NCBI RefSeq assembly: GCF_040256395.1
Contig: NZ_CP158299.1
Span: 402,001 to 466,000 of the forward strand
DNA from: Deinococcus sonorensis KR-87
GTDB taxonomy: Bacteria > Deinococcota > Deinococci > Deinococcales > Deinococcaceae
Length of the DNA stretch: 64,000 nucleotides
Direction of reading: 5' to 3'
Numbering within the stretch: position 1 is the stretch's first letter; every line of letters begins with the position of its first letter. The notes under the pieces were generated by a model that was not told the origin of the DNA, ran no database searches, and saw nothing but the letters and a program-made list of their open reading frames with translations. Shown here piece by piece: positions 18,175 to 29,429 of this stretch. The position numbers were made by a program, and so were the translations under genes.

Positions 18175-19941
18175 TCAGGAGGACAGGTTCAGCGAGCGCT
18201 CGAAGGCGCGCAGCGTCAGCGCCCGCATCAGCAGGGTGGCCGGCGGCACCGTGGCGCGCGACGGCTTCTCGCCCAGCAGCCGGGTGCCCAGCGCCGAGCG
18301 CCGCACGGTGGCCAGCCGGGTGCGGGCGGCGGCGAAGCGCGGCGGCGCGCCGGCCGGGGTGAGGCGGTCCAGCAACTGGGCCAGCCGGTCCGGCGGCAGC
18401 AGCTCGTCCAGCCGGGGCGCCGGCTGCCGCAGCTCGTCTTGCACCGCCGCACGGTGCCGCTGCAGCTCGGCGTTCCAGTCCGGCTTGTAGCCGAGCGAGG
18501 TGGCGAACGGCAGGGCGAACAGTCCGGGGTAGCGCTGCTGCACCAGCTCGCGGAACAGCCGCTTGTGGTCGCGCCATTCCGGCGGCAGCCGCTTCACGAA
18601 GGCGATCATCTCCGGGTCCAGGTACGGCAGATGCACCCGCCCGCCCTGCTCGCTGAAGTGTTCGCGCCACAGCACCAGCGTGTGCTGCACCCGGCTCTCC
18701 AGGTACAGCTGGTCCACGAAGTTGAGCGGCGGATACAGCGGCCCGCCCAGCGCCTCCTGCTCGGCGCGCAGGGCCATCCAGTCCTGGCCCAGCTGCGTCC
18801 AGGCATGCGGGTCCAGCACCGGCTGCAGCGCGCCCAGCGCGTCCCAGCGCGGCAGGCCCAGCTGGTGCAGCAGGAAGTCGCGCTGGTGCGCCGGCGCTTC
18901 CCCGTTCCAGCCGTACACGTGGTCGCCGGTGAACACGTCGCTGTAGCCGAGCGAGGCGAGTTCGTCCCAGGCGTCCACCTCGTCGCAGATGTTGCTGCCG
19001 CCGTCGCCCCACACGGCGTTGCGCTGCAGCGTGTCGAGCAGCTGCCCCCGGTACGAGTTCACCAGCACGTGCGGGTAGCCGTAATGGGCCGCCAGCTGCG
19101 GCGACAGCGCCGGATCGGACCCCGGCACCGGCGTGCCCAGCGAGTAGGAAAAGGCGGTGATGCCCCGGGCCTTCAGGTCGCCGCCCAGCAGGCCCAGCAG
19201 GGCGCGCGCGTCCACCCCGGCGCTCAGCGAGACGGCCGGGCGCGGCCCGCAGCTGGCCCAGTGCCGCTGCGCCGACGCCAGCAGCAGCCGGTTCAGCTCT
19301 TCTTTCAGCGCGCGGCCGTCGCGGACCGGCGCCACCGCAAAGTGTTGCGTGTCGCAGGCGGCCACCTCCAGCGTGGGCTGGCCGCCAGCCACGCCGAGCC
19401 GGTACACCCGGTCGCGTTCCAGGCGCTGCACGCCGGCCATCAGGGTGTGCCCCATCGGCATCTGGCCGCTGGCGAGGTAGGCGGCGACGCCGGCGCGCGA
19501 GAACGGCTGGGCCCGGAACGCCGCCTGCTCCGCCAGGCCCCGCAGCGAGGTGCTGAGCCACAGTCGCCCGCCCTGCACCGAGGCGTACATCTTGCGCGAG
19601 GCCGTCGCGTCGGTGCCCACGTAGACCTCGCCGCGTGCCGGGTCCAGCAGCACGAAGGTGTAGGTGCCCCACCAGCCGCGCAGGCCTGGCACCCCCTCGG
19701 CGCGGTAGCGCCGGAACAGCTCCTCCGGCGGCCAGTCCACCAGGCCCTTGAGCAGCAGCGTCAGGCCGTCGGGGGCGCGCTGTACCTGAATGCCGGCGCA
19801 GGTGTGCACCTCCACCTGCCAGCCGCCGGGCGACTCGCCGGGCACGGGCGGGTGCAGGTTCAGCACCAGCTGCTGCTCACCCGCCGGACCGCCAGGCCGC
19901 GTCCAGGTCTCTGTCCCGAACCGCACGGCCACGTCACTCAT
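18175..19941 (-). CDS. Asparagine-synthase-like protein lacking the glutaminase Cys
   Basis: 588 residues. The N-terminal half resembles the class II amidotransferase fold (LRGWWGTYTFVLLDPARGEVYVGTD, then LWLSTSLRGLAEQAAF), but there is no Cys2 nucleophile, since the protein begins MSDVAVRFG. The C-terminal half has an ATP-pyrophosphatase loop SLSAGVDARALLGL (consensus SGGxDS) and ends with the helical AsnB domain (LPYLDPEMIAFVKRLPPEWR). It may form an amide or similar bond without glutamine hydrolysis, like lasso-peptide or beta-lactam cyclases. It is the fourth gene of the mutase operon, 18 nt after the B12 subunit. Its role there is unknown. Confidence 0.75.
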   Translation of the reverse strand: MSDVAVRFGTETWTRPGGPAGEQQLVLNLHPPVPGESPGGWQVEVHTCAGIQVQRAPDGLTLLLKGLVDWPPEELFRRYRAEGVPGLRGWWGTYTFVLLDPARGEVYVGTDATASRKMYASVQGGRLWLSTSLRGLAEQAAFRAQPFSRAGVAAYLASGQMPMGHTLMAGVQRLERDRVYRLGVAGGQPTLEVAACDTQHFAVAPVRDGRALKEELNRLLLASAQRHWASCGPRPAVSLSAGVDARALLGLLGGDLKARGITAFSYSLGTPVPGSDPALSPQLAAHYGYPHVLVNSYRGQLLDTLQRNAVWGDGGSNICDEVDAWDELASLGYSDVFTGDHVYGWNGEAPAHQRDFLLHQLGLPRWDALGALQPVLDPHAWTQLGQDWMALRAEQEALGGPLYPPLNFVDQLYLESRVQHTLVLWREHFSEQGGRVHLPYLDPEMIAFVKRLPPEWRDHKRLFRELVQQRYPGLFALPFATSLGYKPDWNAELQRHRAAVQDELRQPAPRLDELLPPDRLAQLLDRLTPAGAPPRFAAARTRLATVRRSALGTRLLGEKPSRATVPPATLLMRALTLRAFERSLNLSS

Positions 19942-19959
19942 GCCGGTGGCCCGCCCCGT

Positions 19960-20400
<441 letters not shown>

Positions 20401-20455
20401 CAGTTGTCTCCCTCCCTGAATACGTACAGTATGCCGCCTGTGGCGCCGCCGGACC

Positions 20456-21417
20456 TCACACGTGCCCCCCCAGCGCCGCGAGCACCTGATGGGCCGCGTC
20501 GTCGGCGCTGAGCTGCCCGGACGACAGCCGCTCCAGCAGCGCCGGGTCGGCCCCCGCTGCCAGCGCCTGCGCCTGCTGCTGCACCAGCGAGCGCAGCTCG
20601 AAGCGGGCCCGCTCCAGCCGCTTGAGGTGCAGGCCCTCTGGCCCCAGGTGATCGCGGTGCGCCTGCACGGCGGCCAGCAACCCTTCGGTGCCCTCGGCGC
20701 GGCTGGCGATGGTCTGCACCACCGGCGGAAAGAAGGTGGTCTCGTCGTGCGGGGCCAGCAGCTGGGCGCCGCGCAGCTCACGGGCCAGCCGGTCGGCGCC
20801 CGGCAGGTCGGCCTTGTTGATCACCAGCACGTCCGCGATCTCCATGATGCCGGCCTTGAAGGCCTGCACCCCGTCGCCGCCGGCCGGGGTCAGCACCAGC
20901 ACGGTGTGGTCGGCCAGCGCGGCGATGTCCAGCTCCGACTGCCCCACCCCCACCGTCTCGAGCAGCAGCACGTCGAAGCCGTAGCCCTCCAGTACGCTCA
21001 GCACCTGCATGCTGCGCGCCGAGAGGCCGCCCAGCGCCCCGCGAGAGGCCAGCGAGCGCACGTACACGCCGGGGTCGGCGTGGTAACCGAGCATGCGGAT
21101 GCGGTCGCCCAGGATGGCCCCGCCGGAAAAGGGGCTGCTGGGGTCCACCGCCAGCACGCCCACCCGCTGCCCCTGCGCCCGCAGCGCCCCGATCAATGCC
21201 GCCACCAGCGTGCTCTTGCCGCTGCCGGGGCTGCCGGTCAGGCCCAGCACCATGGGCCGCTGTACCCGCCCCAGCGTGGCCCGCACCTGTTGCAGCAGCG
21301 TATGCGCCTGCGGGCCGCCTGCCTCCACCAGCGTGATGATCCTGGACAGCGCCCGCATGTCCCCGGCCTGATAGCGTTCCAGCAGGCCGGCCGAGCGCAG
21401 CGGGGTGACCGGGCCGC

Positions 21418-21421
<4 letters not shown>
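20456..21421 (-). CDS. meaB: Methylmalonyl-CoA mutase-associated GTPase MeaB
   Basis: 321 residues of the G3E GTPase family. Walker [15 protein letters not shown], switch region [12 protein letters not shown] and the guanine-specificity motif NKADLPGAD are present. MeaB/ArgK chaperones load or protect the B12 cofactor of acyl-CoA mutases. It starts at GTG 21421, next to where the upstream acyl-CoA synthetase should stop, and ends 55 nt before the B12 subunit, so it is in one operon with its client enzyme. Confidence 0.93.
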
Positions 21422-23141
<1,720 letters not shown>

Positions 23142-23223
23142 ACGGACCTCGTCGGGGCGCGGGCGGCCGGCAGGCAGGCGCCCTGGGCCGCAACCGGGAA
23201 ACTGGACTGGAATGTGCAGGCCC

Positions 23224-23229
23224 AGTGTA
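23224..23229 (-). promoter_or_regulatory. Candidate -10 box of the mutase operon
   Basis: TACACT on the minus strand, about 80 nt before ATG 23141, in the gap after the K+ channel gene. No clear -35 was seen. Confidence 0.35.
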
Positions 23230-23250
23230 GCGGCCCGGCGCGGGCGACCG

Positions 23251-24243
23251 CTACTGACCCGGCCGATCAGCTGCAGGCGCCGGCACCGGCTCGGTGTCGC
23301 TCAGGCGCGACAGGTCCACCCACAGGTGACCCGCCTCGTCGGTGCGGTGCATCGGGCGGAAACGGGCGTTCCACCGCAGCTCATCGGCCCGGTAGCTGGT
23401 GCGGGCGTGAATCTGACCGTGCGAGGCGTCGTCGGTGGCGCGCAGCACCACCAGCAGCTCAGCCTCGCCCGCCGCCAGCGACTGCGGGGTCTGGCCCCAC
23501 AGCGGGCTGCCCGGCACCAGCGCGTGCACGATGGTCCAGGAGGTCGGAAAGAAGGTCACGCGGTGGCGCTCCAGGGCCAGCGGATAGAAGCGGCGCGTCC
23601 GGCCTCCGGGTTCACTGGCCTGCTCGAAGTGCGAGAAGGTCACCTCGGCGCTCAGGTCCACCAGCTGGGTGCGGTGGGCGTTCGTCACCCGGAACATCAG
23701 CGCCTGCCCGTCCTGATACGGCGCGATCACGGCCCGCTCGCTGAAGCGCAGCCGGTGGGTGGGGCGGGAGAAACGCGCGAACAGCAGCCCGGTGGCCAGC
23801 GCCACCCCCAGCAGGCCCACGAACGCCTCGACCGTGACCATCAGGTTGGCCGCGAGGCTCGCCGGATACACGTGCCCGAAGCCGATGGTGCCGAAGGTCT
23901 GGACGCTGAAGAAAAAACATGCCAGGAAGCGGGCCAGCCCGTGGCCCGGCATGGCGCTCAGCGCGGAGGGGCCCATCACGTCATAGGCGGCCGCGAAGAC
24001 CGCGTTCAGGCCCAGGTACGCGGCGGCCATCAGCACGAAGAAGCGGCCCCACCCGACGGTCAGCAGCTCGCCGTAGACGTTGATCCCCTGCAGGCCCACC
24101 TGTCGCCGCTCCACGTTGAAGCTGCCGTCGCGGTTCAGGAAGCGCTCGCCGCTGCTCTGGGCCACCGCGCCGCCCAGGCCCAGGTCGGCGTTCAGGTCGG
24201 GCGCGGCCGGGCGGGCCGGCGGCTCTGCCCCGGACGCGCTCAC
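23251..24243 (-). CDS. Inward-rectifier (Kir/KirBac-type) potassium channel
   Basis: 330 residues from GTG 24243. Order: slide helix and TM1 (VGWGRFFVLMAAAYLGLNAV), pore helix, selectivity filter QTFGTIGFGHVYP, TM2 ending FARFSRPTHRLRFS, and a cytoplasmic immunoglobulin-like Kir domain (AVIAPYQDGQALMFRVTNAH). It conducts K+ across the inner membrane. An ATG at 24348 is in frame but lies inside the terminator of the upstream gene and before the promoter, so it cannot be the start. GTG 24243 overlaps the stop of a 12-codon leader ORF. Alternatively a frameshift separates the leader ATG from the channel frame. Confidence 0.88.
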   Translation of the reverse strand: MSASGAEPPARPAAPDLNADLGLGGAVAQSSGERFLNRDGSFNVERRQVGLQGINVYGELLTVGWGRFFVLMAAAYLGLNAVFAAAYDVMGPSALSAMPGHGLARFLACFFFSVQTFGTIGFGHVYPASLAANLMVTVEAFVGLLGVALATGLLFARFSRPTHRLRFSERAVIAPYQDGQALMFRVTNAHRTQLVDLSAEVTFSHFEQASEPGGRTRRFYPLALERHRVTFFPTSWTIVHALVPGSPLWGQTPQSLAAGEAELLVVLRATDDASHGQIHARTSYRADELRWNARFRPMHRTDEAGHLWVDLSRLSDTEPVPAPAADRPGQ

Positions 24244-24278
24244 CGGGACCGCCGGGGCGCAGACGGGCAGGCCTTCAT
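24240..24278 (-). CDS. 12-codon leaderless leader ORF before the K+ channel
   Basis: MKACPSAPRRSR then TGA. Its ATG (24278) is 7 nt after a TACACT -10 box, and its stop overlaps the channel's GTG start as GTGA. This is the same coupling seen at other gene junctions in the window. It may be a coupling leader peptide or the shifted N-terminus of the channel. Confidence 0.4.
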   Translation of the reverse strand: MKACPSAPRRSR

Positions 24279-24285
24279 GCCCTCC

Positions 24286-24291
24286 AGTGTA
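24286..24291 (-). promoter_or_regulatory. -10 box of the K+ channel transcript
   Basis: TACACT on the minus strand, 7 nt before ATG 24278. Confidence 0.6.
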
Positions 24292-24333
24292 GCGGGAGGC
24301 CGGGGGCGCGGGGCCTGCCGGGGCACGACAGAC

Positions 24334-24366
24334 GGGTGCCCCCGCCATCGTCTGGCGGGGGCACCC
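24334..24366 (-). terminator. Terminator hairpin after the small helical protein gene
   Basis: Perfect 14-bp arms (GGGTGCCCCCGCCA and its complement) with a 5-nt loop, 19 nt after the stop at 24385. Confidence 0.85.
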
Positions 24367-24384
24367 TGAATGAGGGTCGGGCGC

Positions 24385-24681
24385 TCAGCCCCGGAGCGCG
24401 GCGGCCAGCTGGCGCAGGCCGTCCTGATCGGCGGCCGGGGCGCTGGAGGCCAGCCGCTCGGTCTCGCTGCTCAGGCCCGGTAACAGCGCGGCGGCGCCCT
24501 GCAGGTCGCCGCTGGTGAGTGCCTCCTGCAGGCGGCCCAGGTGAGACACCAGCGTTTCGGCGCCCGGCACGCCGTTGAGCGTCTGGTGCCAGCTGCTCAC
24601 GTTGCTGGCGGCCGTGCTGGCGTCCAGACTGGTGACGCCGCCCTGCAGGGCATTGAGGGTCTGCTGAAGCTGTTCGTTCAT
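24385..24681 (-). CDS. Small helical hypothetical protein
   Basis: 98 residues from ATG 24681, chosen because a perfect AGGAGGT site precedes it. It is Ala/Leu/Gln-rich, without Cys or a signal peptide, and predicted all-helical (MNEQLQQTLNALQGG; LVSHLGRLQEALTSGDLQGA). It has its own terminator and stands alone. I recognise no family. Confidence 0.65.
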   Translation of the reverse strand: MNEQLQQTLNALQGGVTSLDASTAASNVSSWHQTLNGVPGAETLVSHLGRLQEALTSGDLQGAAALLPGLSSETERLASSAPAADQDGLRQLAAALRG

Positions 24682-24816
24682 ATCTGACCTCCTAGGAATG
24701 GGTAACGCCCCCTCAGGAAACGCCCTGAACGTGGCCGAAAGTGTCTGGTCTGCTACCGGCTGACCCGCCCGTGACTTGCGCCGCCGTTCATACCGTTCGC
24801 CCGGCTGCACTCTCTC

Positions 24817-25275
24817 ATGGAGGGGCGGGCGAATACTCCGGGCGTGTCCCCCCTCTCCCCCGACTGGCCCGCCCAGCACCCCGCCGAGTTTCAGGCGGTG
24901 CTGCACGAGGTGCTGACGCGCCGCTACCCGGACGCGCAGGCGAGCGCGCTGACCCAGGCGCGCCTGCGGCTCGGCTTCTCGTTCCGCGACCCGGACCTGG
25001 AGGTGCTGCTGGACGGCCAGAGCCCGCGCTCGCCTGAAGAGGCGCCGGCCGTGTCCTTCGGGGACGCGGCGCGGCGCGGCCCGGCGCCGGACCTGCGCTT
25101 CTCTATGTCCGGCCCGACCGCGCACCGTTTCTGGTCCGGGGAGCTGAACGTGGTGGCGGCCATGGCCAGCGGGCAGCTGCGGCTCGAAGGCTCGCTGGTG
25201 CGGGCCCTGACCCTGGCCCCGATGCTGCCGCTGCTGCAGCAGAGCTACCGGGCGGCCTGCGCGCGGCTCGGCTGA
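24817..25275 (+). CDS. SCP2 sterol-transfer-like domain protein
   Basis: 152 residues. LRFSMSGPTAHRFWSGELNV and AMASGQLRLEGSLVRALTLAPM follow the pattern of the SCP2 fold, in which a hydrophobic tunnel binds lipids or acyl-CoA; the xxGxLxxxG stretch is the usual signature. ATG 24817 may instead supply the GGAGG site for a GTG start at 24844, giving 143 residues. Convergent with the signalling protein at 25280. The ligand is unknown. Confidence 0.6.
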   Translation: MEGRANTPGVSPLSPDWPAQHPAEFQAVLHEVLTRRYPDAQASALTQARLRLGFSFRDPDLEVLLDGQSPRSPEEAPAVSFGDAARRGPAPDLRFSMSGPTAHRFWSGELNVVAAMASGQLRLEGSLVRALTLAPMLPLLQQSYRAACARLG

Positions 25276-25279
25276 ACGC

Positions 25280-27913
25280 TCAGGGGACGCGGGTCGCCAG
25301 CCGGTCCTGCCGCCGGGCGAGCTTGCGCGCGTACATGCGCTGGTCACTCAGGCGCAGCAGGTCGCCCTCCACCGTGGCCTCGTCCGGGAAGGCCGCGATC
25401 CCGGCGCTGACGCTGGCCGACGCGAAGCCCTGCACCTGCAGCCGCTGCACCACCTGTTCGAGCTCCTGCAGGACGGCCGGATGCTGCGCCGGGCCCAGGT
25501 CCGGCAGCACCACCGCGAACTCGTCGCCGCCGATGCGGTAGACCCGGCCGGTCGCGCCCAGGTGGGTGCGCAGCGCCAGCGCCACCTGCCGCAGCAGCGC
25601 GTCGCCGCGCTCGTGGCCATCGCGGTCGTTGACGGTCTTGAGGCCGTCCAGATCCATCGAGACGACGCTGAGGGTGGTGCCGTGCCGCGCCGCGCGCACC
25701 AGTTCGGTCTCCAGTTCGTCCTCGAAGGCGCGCCGGTTGGCGAGGCCGGTCAGGGCGTCGGTGAAGGCGGCGGTGTGCAGCGTGTCGATGGTCTGCACTG
25801 CCTGACGGTAGCGGTGCTCCAGATCGTGCAGCCGCCACTGCGGCGTGCCGGGGTAGCCGGGCAGCGGCTCCACCGGGGCCACGTCGTTCAGGGCGCTGCG
25901 GCGGATCAGCACGTCCTGCACCGGCTGGTCGTCGTCCACCACCGCGCTGAGCGGCAGCTCGCCGCTGCGGTGGAGCGCCAGCAGCGCGTCCACCACCTCC
26001 GGCTGGAACTGGCGTCCGCGCTGGCGCTGCAGCTCGGCCAGCACCGCGTCCAGGGTCCAGGCGCGCTTGTAGGGGCGGGGGTGCAGCAGCGCGTCGTAGA
26101 CGTCCGCGACCGCCACGATGCGGCCCAGCAGCGGAATCTGCTCGCCGCTCAGCCGGTACGGATAGCCGCCGCCATCCCAGTGCTCGTGGTGTGACAGCGC
26201 GATCTGCTCGGCCATCTGCAGCAGCGGCGACTCGCCGCCCATCAGGATCTCGCCGCCGATCAGGGTGTGGCGCTTCATCAGCTCGAACTCCTCCAGGGTG
26301 AGGCGGGCCGGCTTCTGCAGCACCAGGTCCGAGATGCCGATCTTGCCCACGTCGTGCAGCCGCGCCGCCACCCGCAGCAGCGCCACCTCCTCGCTGCCCA
26401 GCCCCAGCCGGCGGGCCAGCAGCGCCGAGACCTGCCCCACCCGCAGCGTGTGCTCGCCCGTCACGTCGTCGCGGTACTCGGCCGCGTTGGCCAGCCGCGT
26501 CACCACCTCCACCTGGGTGCGGGCCAGCCGCCGGGTCTGCTCGCCCACCTTCGCCTCGGCCTCCTGATAGGCCCGCTGGGCGATCTCGGTCTGCAGGTTC
26601 GACACGGCCGCCTCATGATGGGCTCGCTCCACATCGAACTGCACCGTCAGCTGCCGGGTCTGCCGCTCGCGCTCCTCCCGGAACAGGCCCTGTTCCAGCG
26701 CCCGCAGCGCCCACAGCTGCTGCACCGCCACCGCCAGGTCGCCGGTCGCCTGGGCCGCCTGCGCGATCAGCGCGCGCAGCCGCGCCACCTGGGTCTGCAG
26801 CTCACCCTGCACCGCCAGCGGCAGCGCCCGCTCCAGCGCCTCCCTGGCCTCGGCGGGCCGCTGCAGGGCCAGCAGCGCCTCGCCCAGGCCCAGCAGCGCG
26901 TCCACCTCGCCCTGCGGCTCGCCCAGTTCGGTGGCGATCTCCAGCGCCCGGCGGTGCTGCGGCAGCGCCTCGGCGGGTCGGCCGAGCGCCGTGGCAGCGC
27001 GACCTAGCCCATGGTGCGCCGACCCGCTCAGCGACCGCATCCCGATGCGCTCGGCGATCTGCAGCGCCTCCGCGAACAGCTCGGCCGCCTCCTGATGCCG
27101 CTGCAGGCTGCTGACCGCCTCCGCGAGGTTGTTCAGGCAGTACAGCTCCAGCGTGTGGTTGCCGTGGCCGCGCGCCATCTGCAGGGCTCGGGCGTGAGCG
27201 TCGTAGCTGAGCTGGTGGTCGCCCATCTCCTCGTAGACGTAGCCGATGTTCACCAGGCAGTGGGCGCTGGTGGTGGCGTCGTCGGCCGATTTGAGCAGCT
27301 CGTAGGCCTCGGTGAGCGTCTGCAGGGCCGCCGGCAGGTCGTGGCGGCTGAGCCGCACCTGCCCGATGTTGTTCAGGCACTGCGCGGCGCCGAGCCGGTC
27401 GCCCAGCTCGCGGCGGATGCTCAGGGCGTCCTCCAGCTGCCGCAGCGCCAGCTCCGCGTGCCCGCTCATCTGCGCCAGGGCCGCCTGGTGATTCAGGATG
27501 GTGGCCTTGAGCGCGCGGTCGTTCAGCTGCTCGCTGAAGTGCAGCGCCCGCTCCAGCACCTCCGCGGCCTGCTGCGGCTCGCCCAGTTCGCGCAGCACCC
27601 GGCCGCGGTCCACCAGCGCCTGCGCTTCCTGGGCCGGGTCCTTGAGCAGGGCGAACAGGTCGGCGGCGGCGCTCAGCTGCGCCTCGGCCTGCTGCAGGTC
27701 GGCCAGCCGGTGCAGCGTCTGGCCGCACAGCAGGTGCGCGTGCGCCTGCCCGGCCCGGTCCGCCTGGGCCGTCGCCACGCTGAGCGCCTCCTGGGCCATG
27801 TCCAGGGCGCGCCGCGGCGTGGTGGATAGCAGCGCCCGGCCGGCGTGCAGCAGCGCCTGGGCGCTGGGCTGGTCCGGGTCGGAGGGGGGAAGGGAACCAA
27901 ACGGTGGCTGCAT
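25280..27913 (-). CDS. TPR - HD-GYP - GGDEF cyclic-di-GMP signalling protein
   Basis: 877 residues from ATG 27913; upstream in-frame starts lie within the subtilase terminator. N-terminal half: about nine TPR repeats (pattern ALxxLxEALSIxRELGD) and a coiled coil. Middle: HD-GYP phosphodiesterase domain with RLHDVGKIG and [17 protein letters not shown]-terminus: a diguanylate cyclase domain with intact [13 protein letters not shown]. It lacks membrane segments, so it is cytoplasmic. The TPR part should sense a protein partner and tune synthesis versus breakdown of c-di-GMP. Having both GGDEF and HD-GYP, with GGDEF last, is an unusual order. Confidence 0.92.
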   Translation of the reverse strand: MQPPFGSLPPSDPDQPSAQALLHAGRALLSTTPRRALDMAQEALSVATAQADRAGQAHAHLLCGQTLHRLADLQQAEAQLSAAADLFALLKDPAQEAQALVDRGRVLRELGEPQQAAEVLERALHFSEQLNDRALKATILNHQAALAQMSGHAELALRQLEDALSIRRELGDRLGAAQCLNNIGQVRLSRHDLPAALQTLTEAYELLKSADDATTSAHCLVNIGYVYEEMGDHQLSYDAHARALQMARGHGNHTLELYCLNNLAEAVSSLQRHQEAAELFAEALQIAERIGMRSLSGSAHHGLGRAATALGRPAEALPQHRRALEIATELGEPQGEVDALLGLGEALLALQRPAEAREALERALPLAVQGELQTQVARLRALIAQAAQATGDLAVAVQQLWALRALEQGLFREERERQTRQLTVQFDVERAHHEAAVSNLQTEIAQRAYQEAEAKVGEQTRRLARTQVEVVTRLANAAEYRDDVTGEHTLRVGQVSALLARRLGLGSEEVALLRVAARLHDVGKIGISDLVLQKPARLTLEEFELMKRHTLIGGEILMGGESPLLQMAEQIALSHHEHWDGGGYPYRLSGEQIPLLGRIVAVADVYDALLHPRPYKRAWTLDAVLAELQRQRGRQFQPEVVDALLALHRSGELPLSAVVDDDQPVQDVLIRRSALNDVAPVEPLPGYPGTPQWRLHDLEHRYRQAVQTIDTLHTAAFTDALTGLANRRAFEDELETELVRAARHGTTLSVVSMDLDGLKTVNDRDGHERGDALLRQVALALRTHLGATGRVYRIGGDEFAVVLPDLGPAQHPAVLQELEQVVQRLQVQGFASASVSAGIAAFPDEATVEGDLLRLSDQRMYARKLARRQDRLATRVP

Positions 27914-27968
27914 GACGGGCTCCGTGGAGGGAATGAGGAGAACAGGACGGGGACGGCGCGGCAACAAA

Positions 27969-27997
27969 GGGGCAGACTCTTGTACAGAGTCTGCCCC
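27969..27997 (-). terminator. Terminator of the subtilase gene
   Basis: Perfect 12-bp arms (GGGGCAGACTCT and its complement) around a 5-nt loop, 22 nt after the stop at 28020. Confidence 0.85.
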
Positions 27998-28019
27998 AGG
28001 CCCCCTGACCAAATTCTCG

Positions 28020-29345
28020 CTAGGGGAGCGTGACCGCCTGAATGAACCGGCCCACGTCCAGGCGCCGCTTGAGCTTCTTGCCGTACTTCGGGTTCAGCGG
28101 CTGGATGTCCTTGGACATCCGGAGCAGCGTGTCGGTCAGTTCCTCTGGCTTGACGGCCAGCGACTGGCCGCGCGCCAGCGCCACCGAGCCGGCCACCATC
28201 GGTGCGGCCATGGAGGTGCCGCTCCAGTACGAGCAGAGGTTGCCCGGTACCGGGCCCCAGACCATCTCGCCGGGCGCCGTGACGTCCAGCTTGTCGCCGT
28301 AGGTGGAGAACGAAGACTTGTGGTCGCCGTGGTCCACGCTGCCGACGCTCATGGCGTACTTGCCGTCCGCCTGCTGCGCCGGGAAGGTGATCCGCTCATC
28401 GCCGGTGTTGCCGGACGACGCGACGACGTTGATGCCCTTGCTGTTGGCGAAGGTGATCATCTTCTGGATCACGTCGGCCTTCTCCACCGAGCCGAGCGAC
28501 AGGTTGATCACCTGCGCCCCGTGCATCACCGCGAAGTTGATCGCCTGCGCCACGGTGGTCGCGTCGCCGCTCCCGTCGGGGCTCAGCACCCGCAGCGGCA
28601 TGATCTTCGCGTGCGGCGCGATCTGCAGCACGATGCCCGCCACGTTGGTGCCGTGGCCGAACGCCTCATCGGTAAAGCCGCCCTCCTCCTGCGGCACCGG
28701 GTCGTTGCCCACGAAGTCCCAGCGGTCGGCCGGGTCCACCAGCGAGCCCTGGAACATCTCGTGGTTCAGGTCGATGCCGCTGTCGATCACCGCGACCTTC
28801 ACGCCCTCGCCCAGCTTCGGCGCGGCGGCCCAGGCGGCCGGCAGGCCGATCTGGTTCCAGGCTTCGCTGTTCTCGGAGAGGCCACCCACCACCCCGTTGC
28901 CGCCGCTCCAGACGTAGGCGCGCCCACCGCTCCAGACGTAGGCCCGGCCGCCACTCCAGACGTAGGCGCGGCCTGCTGCGTCGAGGTGGGGATCCTGCCC
29001 TGCCCAGGCGCTGGCCGTGCCGCTGGCGTCGTACACGTTCTGGTTGGGCTCGATGACCGGCAGGTCCGTCAGACCCAGCGCCTGCAGCCGCTTGGAGTCC
29101 GGCGCGTGCGTCAGGCCCAGCACCGCCAGGCCGGCGTCCGGCTGCCAGACCAGCACGGTCCCGCCGTACCGCTGCGCGATCTGCGCCTGGGTGTCGGTGG
29201 CCGAGACCGCCACCGCGGTCGTGTAGGGGTACTGCGTCCCGCGCGCCGTGGGGGGAGCCTGGCTGCTCTGCTGAGCACATCCGGCCACCAGAAGCATGGC
29301 GGTCAGGCCCAGGCCTTTGAGGAACATCATGTCGTAGCGCTGCAA
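28020..29345 (-). CDS. Subtilisin-like serine protease (S8), lipoprotein
   Basis: 441 residues from TTG 29345, which has an AAGGAGG site 5 nt upstream; ATG 29330 is an alternative. A lipobox (LLVAGC, followed by AQQ) predicts a lipid-anchored or exported protein. The catalytic triad is intact: Asp in [14 protein letters not shown], His in [10 protein letters not shown], Ser in [12 protein letters not shown], and the oxyanion Asn is in ASSGNTGD. Before the Asp there is a 3-fold repeat of an 8-residue unit GRAYVWSG. It has its own terminator. Likely a secreted housekeeping or stress protease. Confidence 0.92.
   Translation of the reverse strand: MQRYDMMFLKGLGLTAMLLVAGCAQQSSQAPPTARGTQYPYTTAVAVSATDTQAQIAQRYGGTVLVWQPDAGLAVLGLTHAPDSKRLQALGLTDLPVIEPNQNVYDASGTASAWAGQDPHLDAAGRAYVWSGGRAYVWSGGRAYVWSGGNGVVGGLSENSEAWNQIGLPAAWAAAPKLGEGVKVAVIDSGIDLNHEMFQGSLVDPADRWDFVGNDPVPQEEGGFTDEAFGHGTNVAGIVLQIAPHAKIMPLRVLSPDGSGDATTVAQAINFAVMHGAQVINLSLGSVEKADVIQKMITFANSKGINVVASSGNTGDERITFPAQQADGKYAMSVGSVDHGDHKSSFSTYGDKLDVTAPGEMVWGPVPGNLCSYWSGTSMAAPMVAGSVALARGQSLAVKPEELTDTLLRMSKDIQPLNPKYGKKLKRRLDVGRFIQAVTLP
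28903..28974 (-). repeat. Three tandem 24-bp in-frame repeats in the subtilase gene
   Basis: Three copies (28903-28926, 28927-28950, 28951-28974) differing at a few third positions, each encoding AYVWSGGR. They sit in the pro-region/catalytic junction. Confidence 0.9.
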
Positions 29346-29429
29346 TTCATCCTCCTTGGCCCGCCAGCGATAAAGGGCCGCCTCCTGAACGGGGCGGTCC
29401 TTCATGCGAGCCACCATCACTGTCGCTGT

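Noticed and set aside
20778..21417. Extension of the acyl-CoA synthetase into meaB as a fusion protein
   Set aside because: Residues beyond the normal synthetase end are Gly/Ala/Arg-rich and meaB in the other frame has intact motifs; a one-base slip explains it better.
24244..24348. N-terminal extension of the K+ channel to ATG 24348
   Set aside because: That ATG lies inside the terminator hairpin of the neighbouring gene and upstream of the -10 box at 24286.
27914..28012. N-terminal extension of the TPR/HD-GYP/GGDEF protein
   Set aside because: It would start within the subtilase terminator; ATG 27913 is a better start.
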